64,000 nucleotides of DNA, taken from positions 62,001 through 126,000 of the forward strand of contig JAFKER010000010.1 in the NCBI GenBank assembly GCA_017308595.1. The letters are read 5' to 3'. A program made the position numbers and the translations under genes. Position 1 is the stretch's first letter; each line of letters starts with the position of its first letter. The notes beneath the pieces were generated by a model. It had not been told where the DNA came from. It did no database searches and worked only from the letters and a program-made list of their open reading frames with translations. This stretch comes from Afipia sp. GTDB lineage: Bacteria > Pseudomonadota > Alphaproteobacteria > Rhizobiales > Xanthobacteraceae. Below are positions 44,655 to 57,883 of the stretch, piece by piece.

Positions 44655-46172
44655 TTACTGCAACGCCGCCGCTTTCACGGCGGTGATGGCTGTATTGTAA
44701 TTAGTGACAAGCTGCTGCACCGAAGCCGCCGACATATCGAGGACGGGCTTCGGATACACGCCAAACAGAATGGTGAGGATGACCAGCGGCGCGAGAATGA
44801 TCCCCTCCCGCAGGGTCAGATCCTTGATGCCAGCCAGCGACGGCTTGTCCAGCACGCCGAACACCACCTTGCGGTAAAGCCACAGCGCGTAACCTGCCGA
44901 GAGAATAACGCCCAGCGTCGCGAACGTCGCGGTCGGGATGCTAACGCGGAAGGTACCCAGCAGCGTGAGGAATTCGCCGACGAAGCCTGACGTGCCCGGC
45001 AGACCGACATTGGCCATGGTGAACACGAGGAACACGAAGGCATAGAGCGGCATCCGGTTCACAAGGCCGCCATAGGCCGCGATCTCGCGGGTGTGCAGCC
45101 GATCGTAGACCACGCCAACGCAGAGGAAGAGCGCGCCCGACACGATGCCGTGCGACACCATCTGGAATACGCCGCCGGCGACTCCCTGCGTCGTGCCCGC
45201 GAAAATGCCCATGGTCACAAAGCCCATATGCGCGACGGACGAATAAGCGATCAGCTTCTTGATGTCTTCCTGCATCAGCGCGACCAGCGAGGTATAGACG
45301 ATCGCGATGGCCGACATCGAGAACACCAGCGGCGCGAAGTCATGCGACGCCAACGGGAACATCGGCAGCGAGAAGCGCAGGAAGCCGTAGCCACCCATCT
45401 TCAAGAGGATCGCGGCCAGCACGACGGAGCCCGCCGTCGGCGCTTCGACGTGCGCATCCGGCAGCCAGGTATGGACCGGCCACATCGGCATCTTGACCGC
45501 GAAAGAGGCGAAGAACGCCAGCCACGCCCATGTCTGCAGATTGCGCGGCACGGCCGTCGTCATCAGCGTCGGGATATCGGTGGTTCCGGCGTTCAGATAC
45601 AGCGCCATGATGGCGAGCAGCATCAGGACCGAGCCGAGCAGCGTGTAGAGGAAGAACTTGAAGCTGGCGTAGACCCGGCGCGGACCGCCCCACACGCCGA
45701 TGATCAGGAACATCGGAATGAGGCCGCCTTCGAAGAACAGGTAGAACAACACAAGATCGAGCGCCGAGAACGTGCCGACCATCAGCGTTTCCAGGAACAG
45801 GAACGCCATCATGTATTCACGCACGCGCAGCGTGACCGACTTCCAGCTTGCCAGAATACAGAACGGCATCAGCGCGGTGGTCAAGATCACGAACGGCAGC
45901 GAAATGCCGTCTACGCCCATGTGGTAGCCGATGCCGTTGGCCAGCCACGCCGTCTTCTCGACGAACTGGAAGCCCGGCTGGGCCGGATCGAAGCGCAGCA
46001 CCAGAATGACCGACACCACGAAGGTGACGATCGTGGTCCACAGCGCGATCCAGCGCGCATTGCGCCGCGCGGCTTCATCGTCGCCGCGGCTGAGATAAAT
46101 CAGGATCGCGCCGACAACCGGCAGGAAGGTGACGACGGAAAGGATGGGCCAGGTCATGACCGAGCTTGTCAT
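44655..46172 (-). CDS. nuoM: NADH-quinone oxidoreductase subunit M
   Basis: Second antiporter-like subunit of complex I, 505 residues with about 14 helices. It shows [17 protein letters not shown] with the TM glutamate, [26 protein letters not shown] with the lysine, and [16 protein letters not shown]. The start at 46172 overlaps the nuoL stop (TAATG); the frame is open to 46202 but inside nuoL. Confidence 0.97.
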   Translation of the reverse strand: MTSSVMTWPILSVVTFLPVVGAILIYLSRGDDEAARRNARWIALWTTIVTFVVSVILVLRFDPAQPGFQFVEKTAWLANGIGYHMGVDGISLPFVILTTALMPFCILASWKSVTLRVREYMMAFLFLETLMVGTFSALDLVLFYLFFEGGLIPMFLIIGVWGGPRRVYASFKFFLYTLLGSVLMLLAIMALYLNAGTTDIPTLMTTAVPRNLQTWAWLAFFASFAVKMPMWPVHTWLPDAHVEAPTAGSVVLAAILLKMGGYGFLRFSLPMFPLASHDFAPLVFSMSAIAIVYTSLVALMQEDIKKLIAYSSVAHMGFVTMGIFAGTTQGVAGGVFQMVSHGIVSGALFLCVGVVYDRLHTREIAAYGGLVNRMPLYAFVFLVFTMANVGLPGTSGFVGEFLTLLGTFRVSIPTATFATLGVILSAGYALWLYRKVVFGVLDKPSLAGIKDLTLREGIILAPLVILTILFGVYPKPVLDMSAASVQQLVTNYNTAITAVKAAALQ

Positions 46173-48268
46173 TATTGGCCCCCGAGACCGAAGATGAACC
46201 ACGTGATGAGACCGGCAACGCCGATCAGCATCGCGAAGGCATAGTGATAGAGATAACCGGTCTGAAAGCGAGCGACATTGCGCGTCACGTCAAGCACGCG
46301 CGCCGAAACGCCGTCCGGCCCGAAACCGTCGATGATAAAGCCGTCGCCCGTCTTCCACAGGAAACGGCCGAGCCACTTCGCCGGGCGCACGAAGATGACC
46401 TCGTACAACTCGTCGAAGTACCACTTGTTGAGGAAGAACCTGTAGAGCAGCGGCTGCTGCGTCGCGAGTTCGACCGGCAGGTACGGCTTGCGGATGTAGA
46501 ACAGGTACGACACCAGGAAGCCGATCACCATCATCACCGTCGGCAGGACGGCGATCCAGAACGGGATGTGGTGCATCTCTTCCAGAATGTGCGGGTGGTT
46601 CTTCAGCGAGGCGCGGAAGAATTCCTCGACGCCATGACCGGCAAACAGTTCCTTGAAGGGGAAACCGGCCAGGATCGATCCCACGGCCAGCACGCCCAGC
46701 GGGATCAGCATCGTGTACGGACTCTCATGCGCGGCATCGTAGTGATGCTTGTCGTGCGGCTCGCCATGGAACGTCTTGAAGATCAGACGCCAGGAATAGA
46801 ACGAGGTCAGGCCTGCGGCGACCACGGTGCAGAGGAAGCCGTAGAGCGCGAACGGATTATGCGCCACGAACGCGGATTCGATGATCGCGTCCTTGGAGAA
46901 ATAGCCAGCCGTCAGCGGGAATCCGGTCAGCGCCAGCGTTCCGATCACCATGGTGATGTAGGTGAACGGAATGCGGTCCTTCAGGCCGCCCATGGCGCGA
47001 ATGTCCTGCTCGTGATGCATCGCGTGGATCACGGAGCCCGCGCCCAGGAACAGCAGCGCCTTGAAGAAGGCGTGCGTGAACAGATGGAACATGCCGACCG
47101 AATAGGCCCCTGCTCCCATCGCCACGAACATGTAACCGAGCTGCGAACAGGTCGAGTAAGCGATGATGCGCTTGATGTCGTTCTGCACGAGGCCGACGGT
47201 GGCGGCGAACATCGCCGTGGTCGCGCCGATCAGCATTACGAAGGCTTGCGCGGTCGGAGCCAGTTCGAACAGCGGCGACAGACGCGCCACCATGAACACA
47301 CCGGCGGTCACCATGGTCGCGGCGTGGATCAGCGCCGACACAGGCGTCGGGCCTTCCATCGCGTCCGGCAACCACGTGTGCAGCAGGAACTGCGCCGACT
47401 TACCCATCGCGCCCATGAACAGGAACAGGCAGATCAGCGTCAGCGCGTCGATGTTCCAGTGGAAGAAATGGATGGTCTTGCCTGTCAGGCCGGGCGCGGC
47501 AGCGAAGATGGTGTCGAAATCCACCGAGCCGACCATCAGGAATACTGAGAAGATGCCGATCAGGAAGCCGAAGTCACCGACGCGGTTGACCACGAAGGCC
47601 TTGATGGCAGCGGCATTGGCCGACGGCTTCTGGAACCAGAATCCGATCAGCAGGTAGCTGGCGAGACCCACGCCTTCCCAGCCGAAGAACATCTGTACGA
47701 GGTTATCGGCGGTCACCAGCATGAGCATCATGAAGGTGAACAGCGACAGATAAGCCATGAACCGCGGACGGTTCGGATCCTCATGCATGTAGCCGATCGA
47801 ATAGAGATGCACGAGCGACGACACCGAGGTCACCACCACCAGCATGACAGCGGTCAGCGTATCGACCCGGAGCGCCCAGTTGACCACCAAATCGCCGGAG
47901 CCGATCCAGTTGAAAAGCTGAACGCGCGCATCGTGATGCAGCAGTCCGACATCGACCAGTGTCACCCACGACAATGCCGCCGAGGTCAGCAACAGGACTG
48001 TCGTGATTATCTCCGCAGCGCGGGAGCCCGCCGCAGGCGGCTCCACCGGACCGTGATCGTCATGACCATGCGCATCGTGGCCATGGTCATCATGCGCCGC
48101 ATGGGCATGAGCTGCGCCATGTCCGTGATCGTCATGTCCGTGACTGTGATGATCATGGGCATGATCCATCTCGTCGCCGCTCGGATTGCGCCCGTGCGCG
48201 CCGAGCAGCGCGATCGCGCCTGCGATCAGCGCGCCGATGAGCGGCAGGAATACAATAGCCTGGATCAT
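46172..48268 (-). CDS. nuoL: NADH-quinone oxidoreductase subunit L with a histidine-rich first loop
   Basis: Third antiporter-like subunit of complex I, 698 residues with about 16 helices and the long lateral helix at the C-terminus. Core motifs are [49 protein letters not shown] in parts, and [19 protein letters not shown]. Between the first helix (residues 2-24) and the second (about 84-105) there is a stretch at residues 36-72 with 16 histidines and many aspartates, absent from E. coli NuoL, which could bind metal ions such as Zn, Ni or Cu. Confidence 0.97.
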   Translation of the reverse strand: MIQAIVFLPLIGALIAGAIALLGAHGRNPSGDEMDHAHDHHSHGHDDHGHGAAHAHAAHDDHGHDAHGHDDHGPVEPPAAGSRAAEIITTVLLLTSAALSWVTLVDVGLLHHDARVQLFNWIGSGDLVVNWALRVDTLTAVMLVVVTSVSSLVHLYSIGYMHEDPNRPRFMAYLSLFTFMMLMLVTADNLVQMFFGWEGVGLASYLLIGFWFQKPSANAAAIKAFVVNRVGDFGFLIGIFSVFLMVGSVDFDTIFAAAPGLTGKTIHFFHWNIDALTLICLFLFMGAMGKSAQFLLHTWLPDAMEGPTPVSALIHAATMVTAGVFMVARLSPLFELAPTAQAFVMLIGATTAMFAATVGLVQNDIKRIIAYSTCSQLGYMFVAMGAGAYSVGMFHLFTHAFFKALLFLGAGSVIHAMHHEQDIRAMGGLKDRIPFTYITMVIGTLALTGFPLTAGYFSKDAIIESAFVAHNPFALYGFLCTVVAAGLTSFYSWRLIFKTFHGEPHDKHHYDAAHESPYTMLIPLGVLAVGSILAGFPFKELFAGHGVEEFFRASLKNHPHILEEMHHIPFWIAVLPTVMMVIGFLVSYLFYIRKPYLPVELATQQPLLYRFFLNKWYFDELYEVIFVRPAKWLGRFLWKTGDGFIIDGFGPDGVSARVLDVTRNVARFQTGYLYHYAFAMLIGVAGLITWFIFGLGGQ

Positions 48269-48275
48269 CGCCCCA

Positions 48276-48584
48276 TTAGCCCTTCATCAGATTGATGTCT
48301 TCGACCGCAATCGACCCGCGATTACGGAAGAACACCACCAGCACCGCAAGGCCGATCGCGGCCTCAGCGGCCGCTACTGTCAGCACCAGCAGCGCGAAAA
48401 CCTGTCCCACGATGTCGCCGAGGAACGCCGAGAACGCCACGAGGTTAATGTTCACCGCGAGCAGGATGAGTTCGATCGACATCAGGATGACGATGACGTT
48501 CTTCCGGTTGAGGAAGATGCCGAGGATGCCAAGCGTGAACAGGATCGCTGCGACGGCGAGGTAATGACCGAGACCTATCGTCAT
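48276..48584 (-). CDS. nuoK: NADH-quinone oxidoreductase subunit K
   Basis: Small three-helix proton-channel subunit of complex I, 102 residues. The two helix-buried glutamates are visible in [16 protein letters not shown] (first) and [14 protein letters not shown] (second). The ATG at 48584 overlaps the nuoJ stop (ATGA); three more residues are open upstream. Confidence 0.97.
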   Translation of the reverse strand: MTIGLGHYLAVAAILFTLGILGIFLNRKNVIVILMSIELILLAVNINLVAFSAFLGDIVGQVFALLVLTVAAAEAAIGLAVLVVFFRNRGSIAVEDINLMKG

Positions 48585-49219
48585 TTTACCCACTCCCCGG
48601 AATCCGCATCCTGCAGGCCCTGCCCGGCAGTTACCTTGCGCACATCCATCGCAGCCGCCTTGGTGCGGGCGTTCTGCACATTGATGTCTTGCCGCTTCAC
48701 GCTCGGCTTGTGCCGCAGCGTCAGCACGATGGCGCCGATCATCGCGACCAGCAGCACAAGACCCGACAACTGGAAGTACGGCAGATATTTCGTATAGAGC
48801 ACGAGGCCGAGCGCTTCGGTGTTGGTGACGCCGCCCGGAATCGGAGCCGTGATCGCCTTGGCGATATTCGGGTTCAGCACCCAGCCGCCAGCAACCAACA
48901 GGAGTTCAGCAAGGAATACCGCGCCGATCAGTAGGCCGAACGGCAGATATTCAATGAAGCCCTGACGCAACTCCGCGAAGTCCACGTCCAGCATCATGAT
49001 GACGAACAGGAACAGCACGGCGACGGCGCCGACATAAACGACCACGAGGATCATCGCGAGGAATTCCGCGCCGAGGAGCATGAATAGCCCCGCCGCGTTG
49101 ACGAACGCGAGGATCAGGAACAGCACCGAGTGGACGGGATTCCGCGAGGTCACGACCATGACCGCGGACGCCACGCAGACGCCGGCAAACAAATAGAAGA
49201 AGAGCGCGGGACCGATCAT
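48581..49219 (-). CDS. nuoJ: NADH-quinone oxidoreductase subunit J
   Basis: Five-helix membrane subunit of complex I, 212 residues, with [20 protein letters not shown] near residue 27 and [17 protein letters not shown], the flexible pi-bulge helix region. The C-terminal 40 residues are hydrophilic and extend beyond the E. coli protein. It overlaps nuoK by 4 bases. Confidence 0.97.
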   Translation of the reverse strand: MIGPALFFYLFAGVCVASAVMVVTSRNPVHSVLFLILAFVNAAGLFMLLGAEFLAMILVVVYVGAVAVLFLFVIMMLDVDFAELRQGFIEYLPFGLLIGAVFLAELLLVAGGWVLNPNIAKAITAPIPGGVTNTEALGLVLYTKYLPYFQLSGLVLLVAMIGAIVLTLRHKPSVKRQDINVQNARTKAAAMDVRKVTAGQGLQDADSGEWVK

Positions 49220-49228
49220 ACCCTCACC

Positions 49229-49717
49229 TCACCGGTACGGCGCATCGAGTTCGATATTCTTCGCAATCTCGCGCTCCCAGCGGTCACCGTTGGCGAGCAA
49301 TCTCGCCTTGTCATAATAAAGTTCCTCGCGCGTTTCCGTCGCGAATTCGAAATTCGGACCTTCGACGATGGCGTCGACCGGACATGCTTCCTGGCAAAGG
49401 CCGCAATAGATGCATTTCACCATGTCGATGTCGTAGCGCACCGTGCGGCGGGTACCGTCGTTGCGGCGCGGCCCGGCCTCGATGGTGATGGCCTGTGCCG
49501 GGCAGATCGCTTCGCACAGCTTGCAGGCGATGCAGCGTTCTTCACCGTTCGGATAACGGCGCAGCGCATGTTCGCCGCGGAAGCGCGGCGAGATCGGTCC
49601 CTTCTCGAAGGGATAGTTCAGTGTCGGCTTCGGCTTGAAGAAGTAACGCATGGCGAGAAAGAACGCCGAGACGAACTCTTTCAGCAGAAGCGAATTGGCT
49701 GTGGATGCTATGCCCAT
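49229..49717 (-). CDS. nuoI: NADH-quinone oxidoreductase subunit I
   Basis: Complex I subunit carrying clusters N6a and N6b in the quinone-connecting arm. The 162-residue protein has two 8Fe-type motifs, [12 protein letters not shown] near residue 62 and [12 protein letters not shown] near residue 101. It lies between nuoH and nuoJ in the standard order, with gaps under 10 bases. Confidence 0.98.
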   Translation of the reverse strand: MGIASTANSLLLKEFVSAFFLAMRYFFKPKPTLNYPFEKGPISPRFRGEHALRRYPNGEERCIACKLCEAICPAQAITIEAGPRRNDGTRRTVRYDIDMVKCIYCGLCQEACPVDAIVEGPNFEFATETREELYYDKARLLANGDRWEREIAKNIELDAPYR

Positions 49718-49724
49718 GATGCCC

Positions 49725-50765
49725 TCACTTCGGCGCCAGGTTGGCGAACTGCAGCACGCCCGCGACGATGATCACCATCGCCAGCGACAGCGGCAGAAAC
49801 ACTTTCCAGCCCAGACGCATGAGCTGGTCGTAGCGGTAGCGAGGCACAATCGCCTTCGCCATCGCGATCAGGAAGAACATGAAGAACAGCTTCAGAACGA
49901 ACCAGATCACGCCCGGCACCCAGGTGAACGGTGCGAACGGGATCGGCGACAGCCAGCCGCCGAGAAACAGGATCGTCGCCAGCGCGCACATGGTGCAGAT
50001 CGCGACGTATTCGCCGAGCATGAACAGCAGATACGGCGTCGAGCCGTATTCGGTCATGAAGCCCGCGACCAGTTCGGATTCCGCTTCCACAAGGTCAAAC
50101 GGCGGACGATTGGTTTCCGCAAGCGTCGATACGTAGAACACCACGAACATCGGGAACAACGGCAGCCAGTACCAGCCGAGAATGCCGAGCTTGGTGTCCT
50201 GAGCCGCCACGATAGCGGTCAGGTTCAGCGAACCGACGCACAACAGAACGGTGATGATGACGAAGCCGATGGAGACTTCATAGGACACCATCTGCGCTGC
50301 GGAGCGAAGCGCCGCAAGGAACGGATACTTCGAATTCGACGACCAACCGGCCATAATGATGCCGTAGACCGACAGCGACGAGATCGCGAAGATGTAGAGC
50401 ACGCCGACATTGATGTCCGCGATCACCCAGTTGAGATTGACCGGGATCACCGCCCATGCCGCCAGTGCCAGCACGCAGGTGACCAGCGGCGCGAGCAGGA
50501 ATACGGCTTTATTCGAGCCGTCCGGAATCGTCGGCTCTTTCAGCACGAACTTGAGCAAGTCCGCGAAGGATTGCAGCAGGCCCCATGGACCCACCACGTT
50601 CGGGCCGCGCCGGATTTGCACGGCCGCCCAGATCTTCCGGTCTGCCAGCAGGATGTAGGCAATCGCGACCAGCAGCACCACCAGCAGCAGCACGCTCTGC
50701 GCCGCCATGATGATCAGCGGCCACAGATAGCCGGTCCAGAGATCGCTTGCGAAGAATTCGGTCAT
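49725..50765 (-). CDS. nuoH: NADH-quinone oxidoreductase subunit H
   Basis: Membrane subunit of complex I that forms the quinone entry tunnel with NuoB and NuoD. The 346-residue protein has eight helices, the [19 protein letters not shown] motif near residue 50, the acidic loop [20 protein letters not shown] and the C-terminal [17 protein letters not shown]. Confidence 0.98.
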   Translation of the reverse strand: MTEFFASDLWTGYLWPLIIMAAQSVLLLVVLLVAIAYILLADRKIWAAVQIRRGPNVVGPWGLLQSFADLLKFVLKEPTIPDGSNKAVFLLAPLVTCVLALAAWAVIPVNLNWVIADINVGVLYIFAISSLSVYGIIMAGWSSNSKYPFLAALRSAAQMVSYEVSIGFVIITVLLCVGSLNLTAIVAAQDTKLGILGWYWLPLFPMFVVFYVSTLAETNRPPFDLVEAESELVAGFMTEYGSTPYLLFMLGEYVAICTMCALATILFLGGWLSPIPFAPFTWVPGVIWFVLKLFFMFFLIAMAKAIVPRYRYDQLMRLGWKVFLPLSLAMVIIVAGVLQFANLAPK

Positions 50766-50775
50766 CGGATCACGC

Positions 50776-52854
50776 TCACTCCGCCGCCGTCAGCATTTGC
50801 CCGGAGGCGAGTCTCGAACATTCAGCCATCACCGCGGAGGCCCGAGCGATGGGGTTGGTCAGATAGAAGTCCTCGATCGGGCTCTTGAAGGCGCCCTTCT
50901 CGACCGAGCCGCTGCGGGCCACAAGCGCCTTCACGCCCGCCGCGTCGCCAGCCTCGATCTGATCGATCCGCATCAGATGCGGAACGGCCTTGAACAGCGC
51001 CTGACGCAACTGCGCCAGTGAATCGAACGGCAGCTTTTTGCCGACCGCTTCCGAAAGCGCGCGGATGATCGCCCAGTCCTCGCGCGCTTCTCCCGGCGGG
51101 AATGCCGCGCGGTTGGCCATCTGCACGCGACCCTCGGTGTTGACGTAGATGCCGGCCTTTTCGGTGTAGGCCGCACCCGGCAGAATGACGTCGGCGCGGT
51201 GCGCGCCCTTGTCGCCGTGCGTTCCGATATAGACGACGAAGGTGCCGTCCGCCGGTGCGATCTCGTCAGCGCCCAGCGAGAACAGCACATCGAGCGTGCC
51301 GAACGTAGTCATCTGCGCCACGGTCAAAGTACCCGCGCCCGGCGCGAAGCCGATGTCGAGCGCGCCGACCTGCGACGCGGCCTTCTGCAGAGCCGCGAAG
51401 CCGTTCCAGCCGTCCTTCATCACGCCGAAGTCAGATGCGAGCTTGGCAGCGAGCGCCAGCACAGCCGCGCCGTCGTGACGGGCCGCGACGCCCGCACCGA
51501 CCAGCACGATCGGGTTCTTTGCATTCTTCAACACGTCAGCGAACGAGTGCTTGCCCGCAGCAAGGTCGGTCAACGTCTCGGTACCCGCACCAAGATGTTC
51601 ATAGTCGTAGGTCAGATCGGGATTCTCTCCGATCAAACCAACCTTGAGGGCACCGGAACGCCAGCGCTTGCGGATGCGCGCGTTAAGCACGGACGCTTCC
51701 TTGCGCGGATTGGAGCCGATAATCAGCAGCGCGTCGGCCTGTTCGATACCGGCGATCGTCGGATTGAAGATATAGGACGCGCGCCCGGCCTTCGGATCAA
51801 ACGCCGCACCGTCCTGGGTGGCGACGTTGCTTGATCCAAACTTCGCCAGCAATTCCTTCAGCGCATACATGTCCTCGACGGCGGCGAGATCACCTGCAAT
51901 CGCGCCGATGCGCGGACCATGCAGCGAGGCCGTCTTCGCAGCGATCGCCGCGAACGCTTCGGACCACGAGGCCGGACGGAGCTTGCCGTTTTCACGAATG
52001 TACGGCCTGTCGAGACGCTGCGTGCGCAGACCGTCGACGATGTGGCGTGTCTTGTCGGAAATCCACTCCTCGTTAACGTTCTCATTGACGCGCGGCAGGA
52101 TGCGCATCACTTCGCGTCCGCGCGTATCGACCCGGATGTTGGAGCCGACGGCATCCATCACATCGATGGATTGCGTCTTGCCCAATTCCCACGGACGCGC
52201 CGCAAACGCATAAGGCTTCGAGGTCAGCGCGCCGACCGGGCAGATATCGACAAGGTTGCCCTGCAGCTCCGACGTCAGCGCGGTCTGAAGATAGGTCGTG
52301 ATCTCCACGTCCTCGCCTCGGCCGGTCAGGCCCATTTCCGGCACGCCGCACACTTCGGTGGTGAAGCGGACGCAGCGCGTGCACTGGATGCAGCGCGTCA
52401 TCGACGTCTTCACCAGCGCACCGATATACTTGTCTTCGACCGCGCGCTTGTTCTCGGCAAAACGGGTGGTGTCCACACCATAGCCCATTGCCTGATCCTG
52501 CAAGTCGCACTCACCGCCCTGATCGCAGATCGGGCAATCCAGCGGATGGTTGATCAGAAGGAATTCCATCACGCCTTCGCGCGCCTTCTTGACCATCGGC
52601 GACTTGGTGAACATTGCAGGCAGTTCACCGTTCGGACCCGGCCGCAGGTCACGCACGTTCTGCGCGCACGATGCAACAGGCTTCGGCGGGCCGCCCTTCA
52701 CTTCGATCAGGCACATGCGGCAGTTGCCGGCAATGGACAGGCGTTCGTGATAGCAGAAGCGCGGAATTTCGGCGCCCGCCGCCTCACACGCCTGCAACAG
52801 CGTGTATTCGGGCGGAACGTCAATCTCTTTTCCGTCGACAAGAATTTTGGTCAT
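50776..52854 (-). CDS. nuoG: NADH-quinone oxidoreductase subunit G
   Basis: Large iron-sulfur subunit of complex I. The 692-residue protein has an N-terminal 2Fe-2S domain ([19 protein letters not shown] in part, N1b), the [18 protein letters not shown] motif with the His-ligated N5 cluster, [10 protein letters not shown] (N4), and a molybdopterin-oxidoreductase-like C-terminal domain that has no cofactor in complex I. The start at 52854 fits the domain; the longer frame to 52932 overlaps nuoF. The C-terminus is shorter than the 900-residue E. coli protein. Confidence 0.97.
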   Translation of the reverse strand: MTKILVDGKEIDVPPEYTLLQACEAAGAEIPRFCYHERLSIAGNCRMCLIEVKGGPPKPVASCAQNVRDLRPGPNGELPAMFTKSPMVKKAREGVMEFLLINHPLDCPICDQGGECDLQDQAMGYGVDTTRFAENKRAVEDKYIGALVKTSMTRCIQCTRCVRFTTEVCGVPEMGLTGRGEDVEITTYLQTALTSELQGNLVDICPVGALTSKPYAFAARPWELGKTQSIDVMDAVGSNIRVDTRGREVMRILPRVNENVNEEWISDKTRHIVDGLRTQRLDRPYIRENGKLRPASWSEAFAAIAAKTASLHGPRIGAIAGDLAAVEDMYALKELLAKFGSSNVATQDGAAFDPKAGRASYIFNPTIAGIEQADALLIIGSNPRKEASVLNARIRKRWRSGALKVGLIGENPDLTYDYEHLGAGTETLTDLAAGKHSFADVLKNAKNPIVLVGAGVAARHDGAAVLALAAKLASDFGVMKDGWNGFAALQKAASQVGALDIGFAPGAGTLTVAQMTTFGTLDVLFSLGADEIAPADGTFVVYIGTHGDKGAHRADVILPGAAYTEKAGIYVNTEGRVQMANRAAFPPGEAREDWAIIRALSEAVGKKLPFDSLAQLRQALFKAVPHLMRIDQIEAGDAAGVKALVARSGSVEKGAFKSPIEDFYLTNPIARASAVMAECSRLASGQMLTAAE

Positions 52855-52858
52855 CGCC

Positions 52859-54184
<1,326 letters not shown>

Positions 54185-54194
54185 GATCGCTACC

Positions 54195-54374
54195 TTAAGA
54201 CCCTGAACGCTTGGATTGCTGATACGCCAGCCCCGCCGCCATGACGCCAAAGCCGATGGCCCAGAACACGGCGGACTGAAGTTCGGTTTTCAGGATGTAG
54301 AAGTTCAGCACAAAGATGAATACCGCCGCGCAAGCCGCGTGGAACGCCATATGCTTGATCAGTTCTGCGCTCAT
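54195..54374 (-). CDS. 59-residue two-helix membrane protein between nuoE and nuoF
   Basis: A gene too short for routine detection. The ATG at 54374 overlaps the nuoE stop (ATGA) and the stop at 54195 lies 10 bases before nuoF, so it is translated within the complex I operon. The product begins [20 protein letters not shown] and has two membrane helices (about residues 9-28 and 35-51) joined by the short loop LKTELQS, ending in a basic QQSKRSGS tail. The pattern recalls 2TM-domain proteins but I do not recognise a family with confidence. It could be a complex I accessory or assembly factor. Confidence 0.75.
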   Translation of the reverse strand: MSAELIKHMAFHAACAAVFIFVLNFYILKTELQSAVFWAIGFGVMAAGLAYQQSKRSGS

Positions 54375-55009
54375 GAGGCCCCCTTCGGTGGCTTGGTCGC
54401 ATTGTCCGAATTAAGCGAGGTCAGACCGTTCACCGGCGCGGCGAACTGGCGATCGATTTGCGGGCCGGGTTTCGGCGGATTGCCGGAGGCGAAGCCGTCG
54501 AGAACCTTGTTCAGGCTCTCCGGCGTCAAGTCTTCGTAGGTATCCTTCCAGATCATCACCATCGGCGCATTCACGCAGGCGCCGAGGCATTCGACCTCCT
54601 CCCACGAGAAGTTGCCATCAGCCGAGACATGGAATGGATCGTGATGAATGCGGTTCTTGCAAACCTCGATCAGATCCTTGGAGCCGCGCAGCATGCAAGG
54701 CGTCGTGCCGCAGACCTGAACATGAGCTTTCTTGCCGACCGGCTCGAGCTGGAACATCGTGTAGAAGGTCGCGATTTCCAGCACACGGATATGCGGCATA
54801 TCGAGAAGATCCGCGACCGCGCGGATCGCCACTTCCGACACCCAGCCTTCATGCTGTTCCTGCACACGCCACAGGATCGGAATCACCGCCGAGGCCTGAC
54901 GGCCGGGCGGGTATTTCGCGATCTGCGCTTTCGCCCATTCCAGATTCTCCGCTGTGAACGCGAAGCTGGCGGGCTGCAACTCTTTCGGGGCCAAACGGCG
55001 AACGGCCAT
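54371..55009 (-). CDS. nuoE: NADH-quinone oxidoreductase subunit E
   Basis: Thioredoxin-fold 2Fe-2S (N1a) subunit of the complex I NADH module. The 212-residue protein has the cluster ligands in [11 protein letters not shown] and [10 protein letters not shown] (near residues 100 and 142) and a C-terminal extension of about 50 residues rich in proline. The start at 55009 begins [11 protein letters not shown]; the open frame to 55105 overlaps the methyltransferase gene and is not NuoE-like. Confidence 0.97.
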   Translation of the reverse strand: MAVRRLAPKELQPASFAFTAENLEWAKAQIAKYPPGRQASAVIPILWRVQEQHEGWVSEVAIRAVADLLDMPHIRVLEIATFYTMFQLEPVGKKAHVQVCGTTPCMLRGSKDLIEVCKNRIHHDPFHVSADGNFSWEEVECLGACVNAPMVMIWKDTYEDLTPESLNKVLDGFASGNPPKPGPQIDRQFAAPVNGLTSLNSDNATKPPKGAS

Positions 55010-55044
55010 CGTTAAATCTCTCGGTCTTTCATTGCGCCACTTCC

Positions 55045-56016
55045 TTAAGTCGTCATGGCGCGGCGCGCGTTGCCAGAATTCATGCTGTAGATGCGCTGTT
55101 CCCAAAACGCGCTCGACGTTGCGAACACGTTGTAGCCAACATGCGAAGCCACCTTGATGCGATCGAGCGTCGAGAGCTTGGTCAGTTCCTCGAACCGGTC
55201 TGTCACCGGATCGTGGATGATCGCCTTCATCGGTGTTTGTTCTAGGATGTAGCGCGAGACGCTGTGGGTCGGATCGTTGCCGTGTTCCTCGCAGACCACG
55301 ACCGAATCCGTTTCCAGAATCCGCTTGCCGCCCTTCATCGCGTCAATCTCGACGCCTTCGACGTCCAGCTTGATGATGTAACGGCCCTGCGCTGGAATTT
55401 TGCCGTCCTCGATCAGGTTATCGAGCGCCAGCACCTGCACTTCTTCGCCGCCCGCTTCAGGAGCGCCCGCAATGCTGAATGCCTCATGACGATTTCCCGA
55501 CAGTCGCGCGGTGCCACGCGCAGCGCCGATAGCGGCATTGATCGCCTCGAATCGTCCGCCGTTGATCTTCGCATTGTGCGCAAGGCGCGGATAATTCCGT
55601 GATGACGGCTCCATCGCAATAGACGGGCGCGCGCCGAACCGCTTGCTGGACACCATCACCGACCAGTAGCCGTAGTTCGCGCCGCAATCGATCAGCGTGT
55701 AATTGACATCCTTGGAGTCGAGCAGGAACAGTTCAAGCTCGTCTTCATATTGGAAGGTGCGGTTGAGCAACTTGCTCCAGTAACCATCGCCATACGGGAA
55801 TGAGAACGCAGCGTCCTGATTGAGCATGACGTTGATGTCGCGCTCGGACAGGAACATCGCTTTCAAAAGATTCGCTGCGCTGTTGTAGCCGCGATGGGAC
55901 ATGTAAGCGCCGACCTTCGAGCCCGCGAGCAACGCAAGGCCGATGGTGCGCTCCCATGGAGTCGCACCGGTCATCTCCCCGGTCGTGCGGTCAAAGATGA
56001 TCGGTTGCTGCACCAT
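55045..56016 (-). CDS. FkbM family methyltransferase inserted in the nuo operon
   Basis: A 323-residue SAM-dependent methyltransferase of the FkbM type, with motif [14 protein letters not shown] (residues 107-119), the acidic loop after the second strand in [10 protein letters not shown], and the family hallmark [17 protein letters not shown] near residue 225. FkbM enzymes usually methylate hydroxyl groups of sugars or natural products. The start ATG overlaps the nuoD stop (TGATG) and the gene ends 35 bases before nuoE, so it is co-transcribed and coupled with complex I genes. The substrate is unknown. The N-terminal 100 residues are not recognised. Confidence 0.9.
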   Translation of the reverse strand: MVQQPIIFDRTTGEMTGATPWERTIGLALLAGSKVGAYMSHRGYNSAANLLKAMFLSERDINVMLNQDAAFSFPYGDGYWSKLLNRTFQYEDELELFLLDSKDVNYTLIDCGANYGYWSVMVSSKRFGARPSIAMEPSSRNYPRLAHNAKINGGRFEAINAAIGAARGTARLSGNRHEAFSIAGAPEAGGEEVQVLALDNLIEDGKIPAQGRYIIKLDVEGVEIDAMKGGKRILETDSVVVCEEHGNDPTHSVSRYILEQTPMKAIIHDPVTDRFEELTKLSTLDRIKVASHVGYNVFATSSAFWEQRIYSMNSGNARRAMTT

Positions 56017-57224
56017 CAGCGGTCCACCTCGCCGAACACGATGTCGAGCGAGCCGAGAATGGCCGACACGTCCGCCAGCAGATGACCCTTGCAGATGAAA
56101 TCCATCGCCTGAAGGTGGGCAAAGCCCGGCGCGCGGATCTTGCACTTGTAGGGCTTGTTGGTGCCGTCGGCGACGAGGAACACGCCGAACTCGCCCTTGG
56201 GCGCTTCGACCGCGGCATAGACTTCGCCGGCGGGGACGTGAACGCCCTCGGTATAGAGTTTGAAGTGATGGATCAGCGCTTCCATCGAGCGCTTCATCTC
56301 GCTGCGCCGAGGCGGCGCGATCTTGTTGTCATCGACGACAACCGCCCCCTGCCCTTCGGGCGCACGCAGCTTCTCGATACACTGCTTCATGATCCGCACC
56401 GACTGGCGCATCTCTTCCATGCGGATGCAGTAGCGGTCGTAGCAGTCGCCATTCTTGCCGATCGGAATATCGAAATCCATCTCGGCGTAGCATTCGTAGG
56501 GCTGCGACTTGCGCAGATCCCACGCAGCACCCGAACCGCGCACCATCACGCCGGAGAAGCCCCACTCCCACGCCTGCTCCAGCGTGACAACACCGATGTC
56601 GACGTTGCGCTGCTTGAAGATGCGGTTGTCGGTGAGAAGCGTTTCCAGATCGTCCACGACCTTGAGGAATGGATCGCACCAGGCCTCGATGTCGTTGATG
56701 AGCGCGGGCGGCAGATCCTGATGCACACCGCCGACGCGGAAGAATGCCGCGTGCATGCGCGAGCCGGAGGCGCGCTCGTAAAACACCATCAGCTTTTCGC
56801 GCTCTTCGAAGCCCCAGAGCGGCGGGGTGAGCGCGCCGACGTCCATCGCCTGCGTGGTGACGTTGAGCAGATGCGACAGGATGCGGCCGATCTCGCAATA
56901 CAGCACGCGGATCAACTGACCGCGGCGCGGCACCTGAATGCCGAGCAGCTTTTCCGCAGCAAGGCAGAAAGCGTGCTCCTGATTCATCGGCGCGACGTAA
57001 TCGAGCCGGTCGAAATAAGGGATCGCCTGCAGATAGGTCTTCTGCTCGATCAGCTTTTCGGTGCCGCGATGAAGCAGACCAATATGAGGGTCCACGCGCT
57101 CGACCACTTCGCCGTCAAGCTCCAGCACAAGACGCAAAACGCCGTGCGCCGCCGGATGCTGCGGTCCGAAATTGATGGTGAAGTTGCGCATGCCGGTCTG
57201 TTCGGCGTTGAGAACCTCGCTCAT
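56016..57224 (-). CDS. nuoD: NADH-quinone oxidoreductase subunit D
   Basis: The 49-kDa-type subunit of complex I that forms the quinone site with NuoB. The 402-residue protein has [21 protein letters not shown] near residue 20 (in parts), [13 protein letters not shown] with the His/Arg near cluster N2, and ends in DIVFGEVDR. NuoC and NuoD are separate genes here, with a TGATG overlap, in contrast to the fused E. coli NuoCD. Confidence 0.98.
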   Translation of the reverse strand: MSEVLNAEQTGMRNFTINFGPQHPAAHGVLRLVLELDGEVVERVDPHIGLLHRGTEKLIEQKTYLQAIPYFDRLDYVAPMNQEHAFCLAAEKLLGIQVPRRGQLIRVLYCEIGRILSHLLNVTTQAMDVGALTPPLWGFEEREKLMVFYERASGSRMHAAFFRVGGVHQDLPPALINDIEAWCDPFLKVVDDLETLLTDNRIFKQRNVDIGVVTLEQAWEWGFSGVMVRGSGAAWDLRKSQPYECYAEMDFDIPIGKNGDCYDRYCIRMEEMRQSVRIMKQCIEKLRAPEGQGAVVVDDNKIAPPRRSEMKRSMEALIHHFKLYTEGVHVPAGEVYAAVEAPKGEFGVFLVADGTNKPYKCKIRAPGFAHLQAMDFICKGHLLADVSAILGSLDIVFGEVDR

Positions 57225-57877
57225 CAGCCACCTGCCTTTACAGGAGGAGAATTGGGTGCGGCGGGCGCCGCCGGAGCGGCCGCCTTCTCATCGCCCGGCA
57301 GCGCGTAGTCGGCGCCTTCCCATGGCGAGAGGAAATCGAACTTGCGGAATTCCTGATTGAGCCGCACCGGCTCGTACACGACGCGTTTTTCCGCGTCGTC
57401 GTAGCGGACCTCCACGAATCCTGTCAGCGGGAAATCCTTGCGCAGCGGATGACCGTCGAAACCGTAGTCGGTGAGCAGACGGCGCATGTCGGGATGGCCG
57501 ACGAAAATCACGCCATAAAGATCGTAGGTCTCGCGTTCGAACCAGTCCGCGCCCGGAAACACACCGATGATCGACGGCACCTGCGTCGTCTCATTGGCCT
57601 CGCCGGAAAGACGGATGCGCGTGTTCAGCACCGGTGACATGAGGTGATAGACCACGTCGAAACGATTTTCGCGGCCGGGATAATCCACCGCGGTAACATC
57701 GGTGAAGTTCACGAAGCGAAAACGCGGGTCGGTCTTCAGCACGCGCACGACATCGACGATCTTCGAAAGATCGACCGTGATCGCGAGCTGGTTGAACGCC
57801 ACCGAATGTCCGAGCGCCGCGCCGGGCAGCGCGGCCACGATCGTCTCACCAAGTGCGTTGAGTTTCGCGTCGTCCAT
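57224..57877 (-). CDS. nuoC: NADH-quinone oxidoreductase subunit C
   Basis: The 30-kDa-type peripheral subunit of complex I, 217 residues, with [19 protein letters not shown] followed by [19 protein letters not shown] and the FVEVRYDD motif. The C-terminal 25 residues are alanine- and proline-rich. It starts 6 bases after nuoB. Confidence 0.97.
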   Translation of the reverse strand: MDDAKLNALGETIVAALPGAALGHSVAFNQLAITVDLSKIVDVVRVLKTDPRFRFVNFTDVTAVDYPGRENRFDVVYHLMSPVLNTRIRLSGEANETTQVPSIIGVFPGADWFERETYDLYGVIFVGHPDMRRLLTDYGFDGHPLRKDFPLTGFVEVRYDDAEKRVVYEPVRLNQEFRKFDFLSPWEGADYALPGDEKAAAPAAPAAPNSPPVKAGG

Positions 57878-57883
57878 GTGTGG

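Noticed and set aside
54190-54402. A 70-codon minus-strand frame between nuoE and nuoF
   Set aside because: It is the wrong frame; the frame starting at 54374 has coupled start and stop positions and two clean membrane helices.
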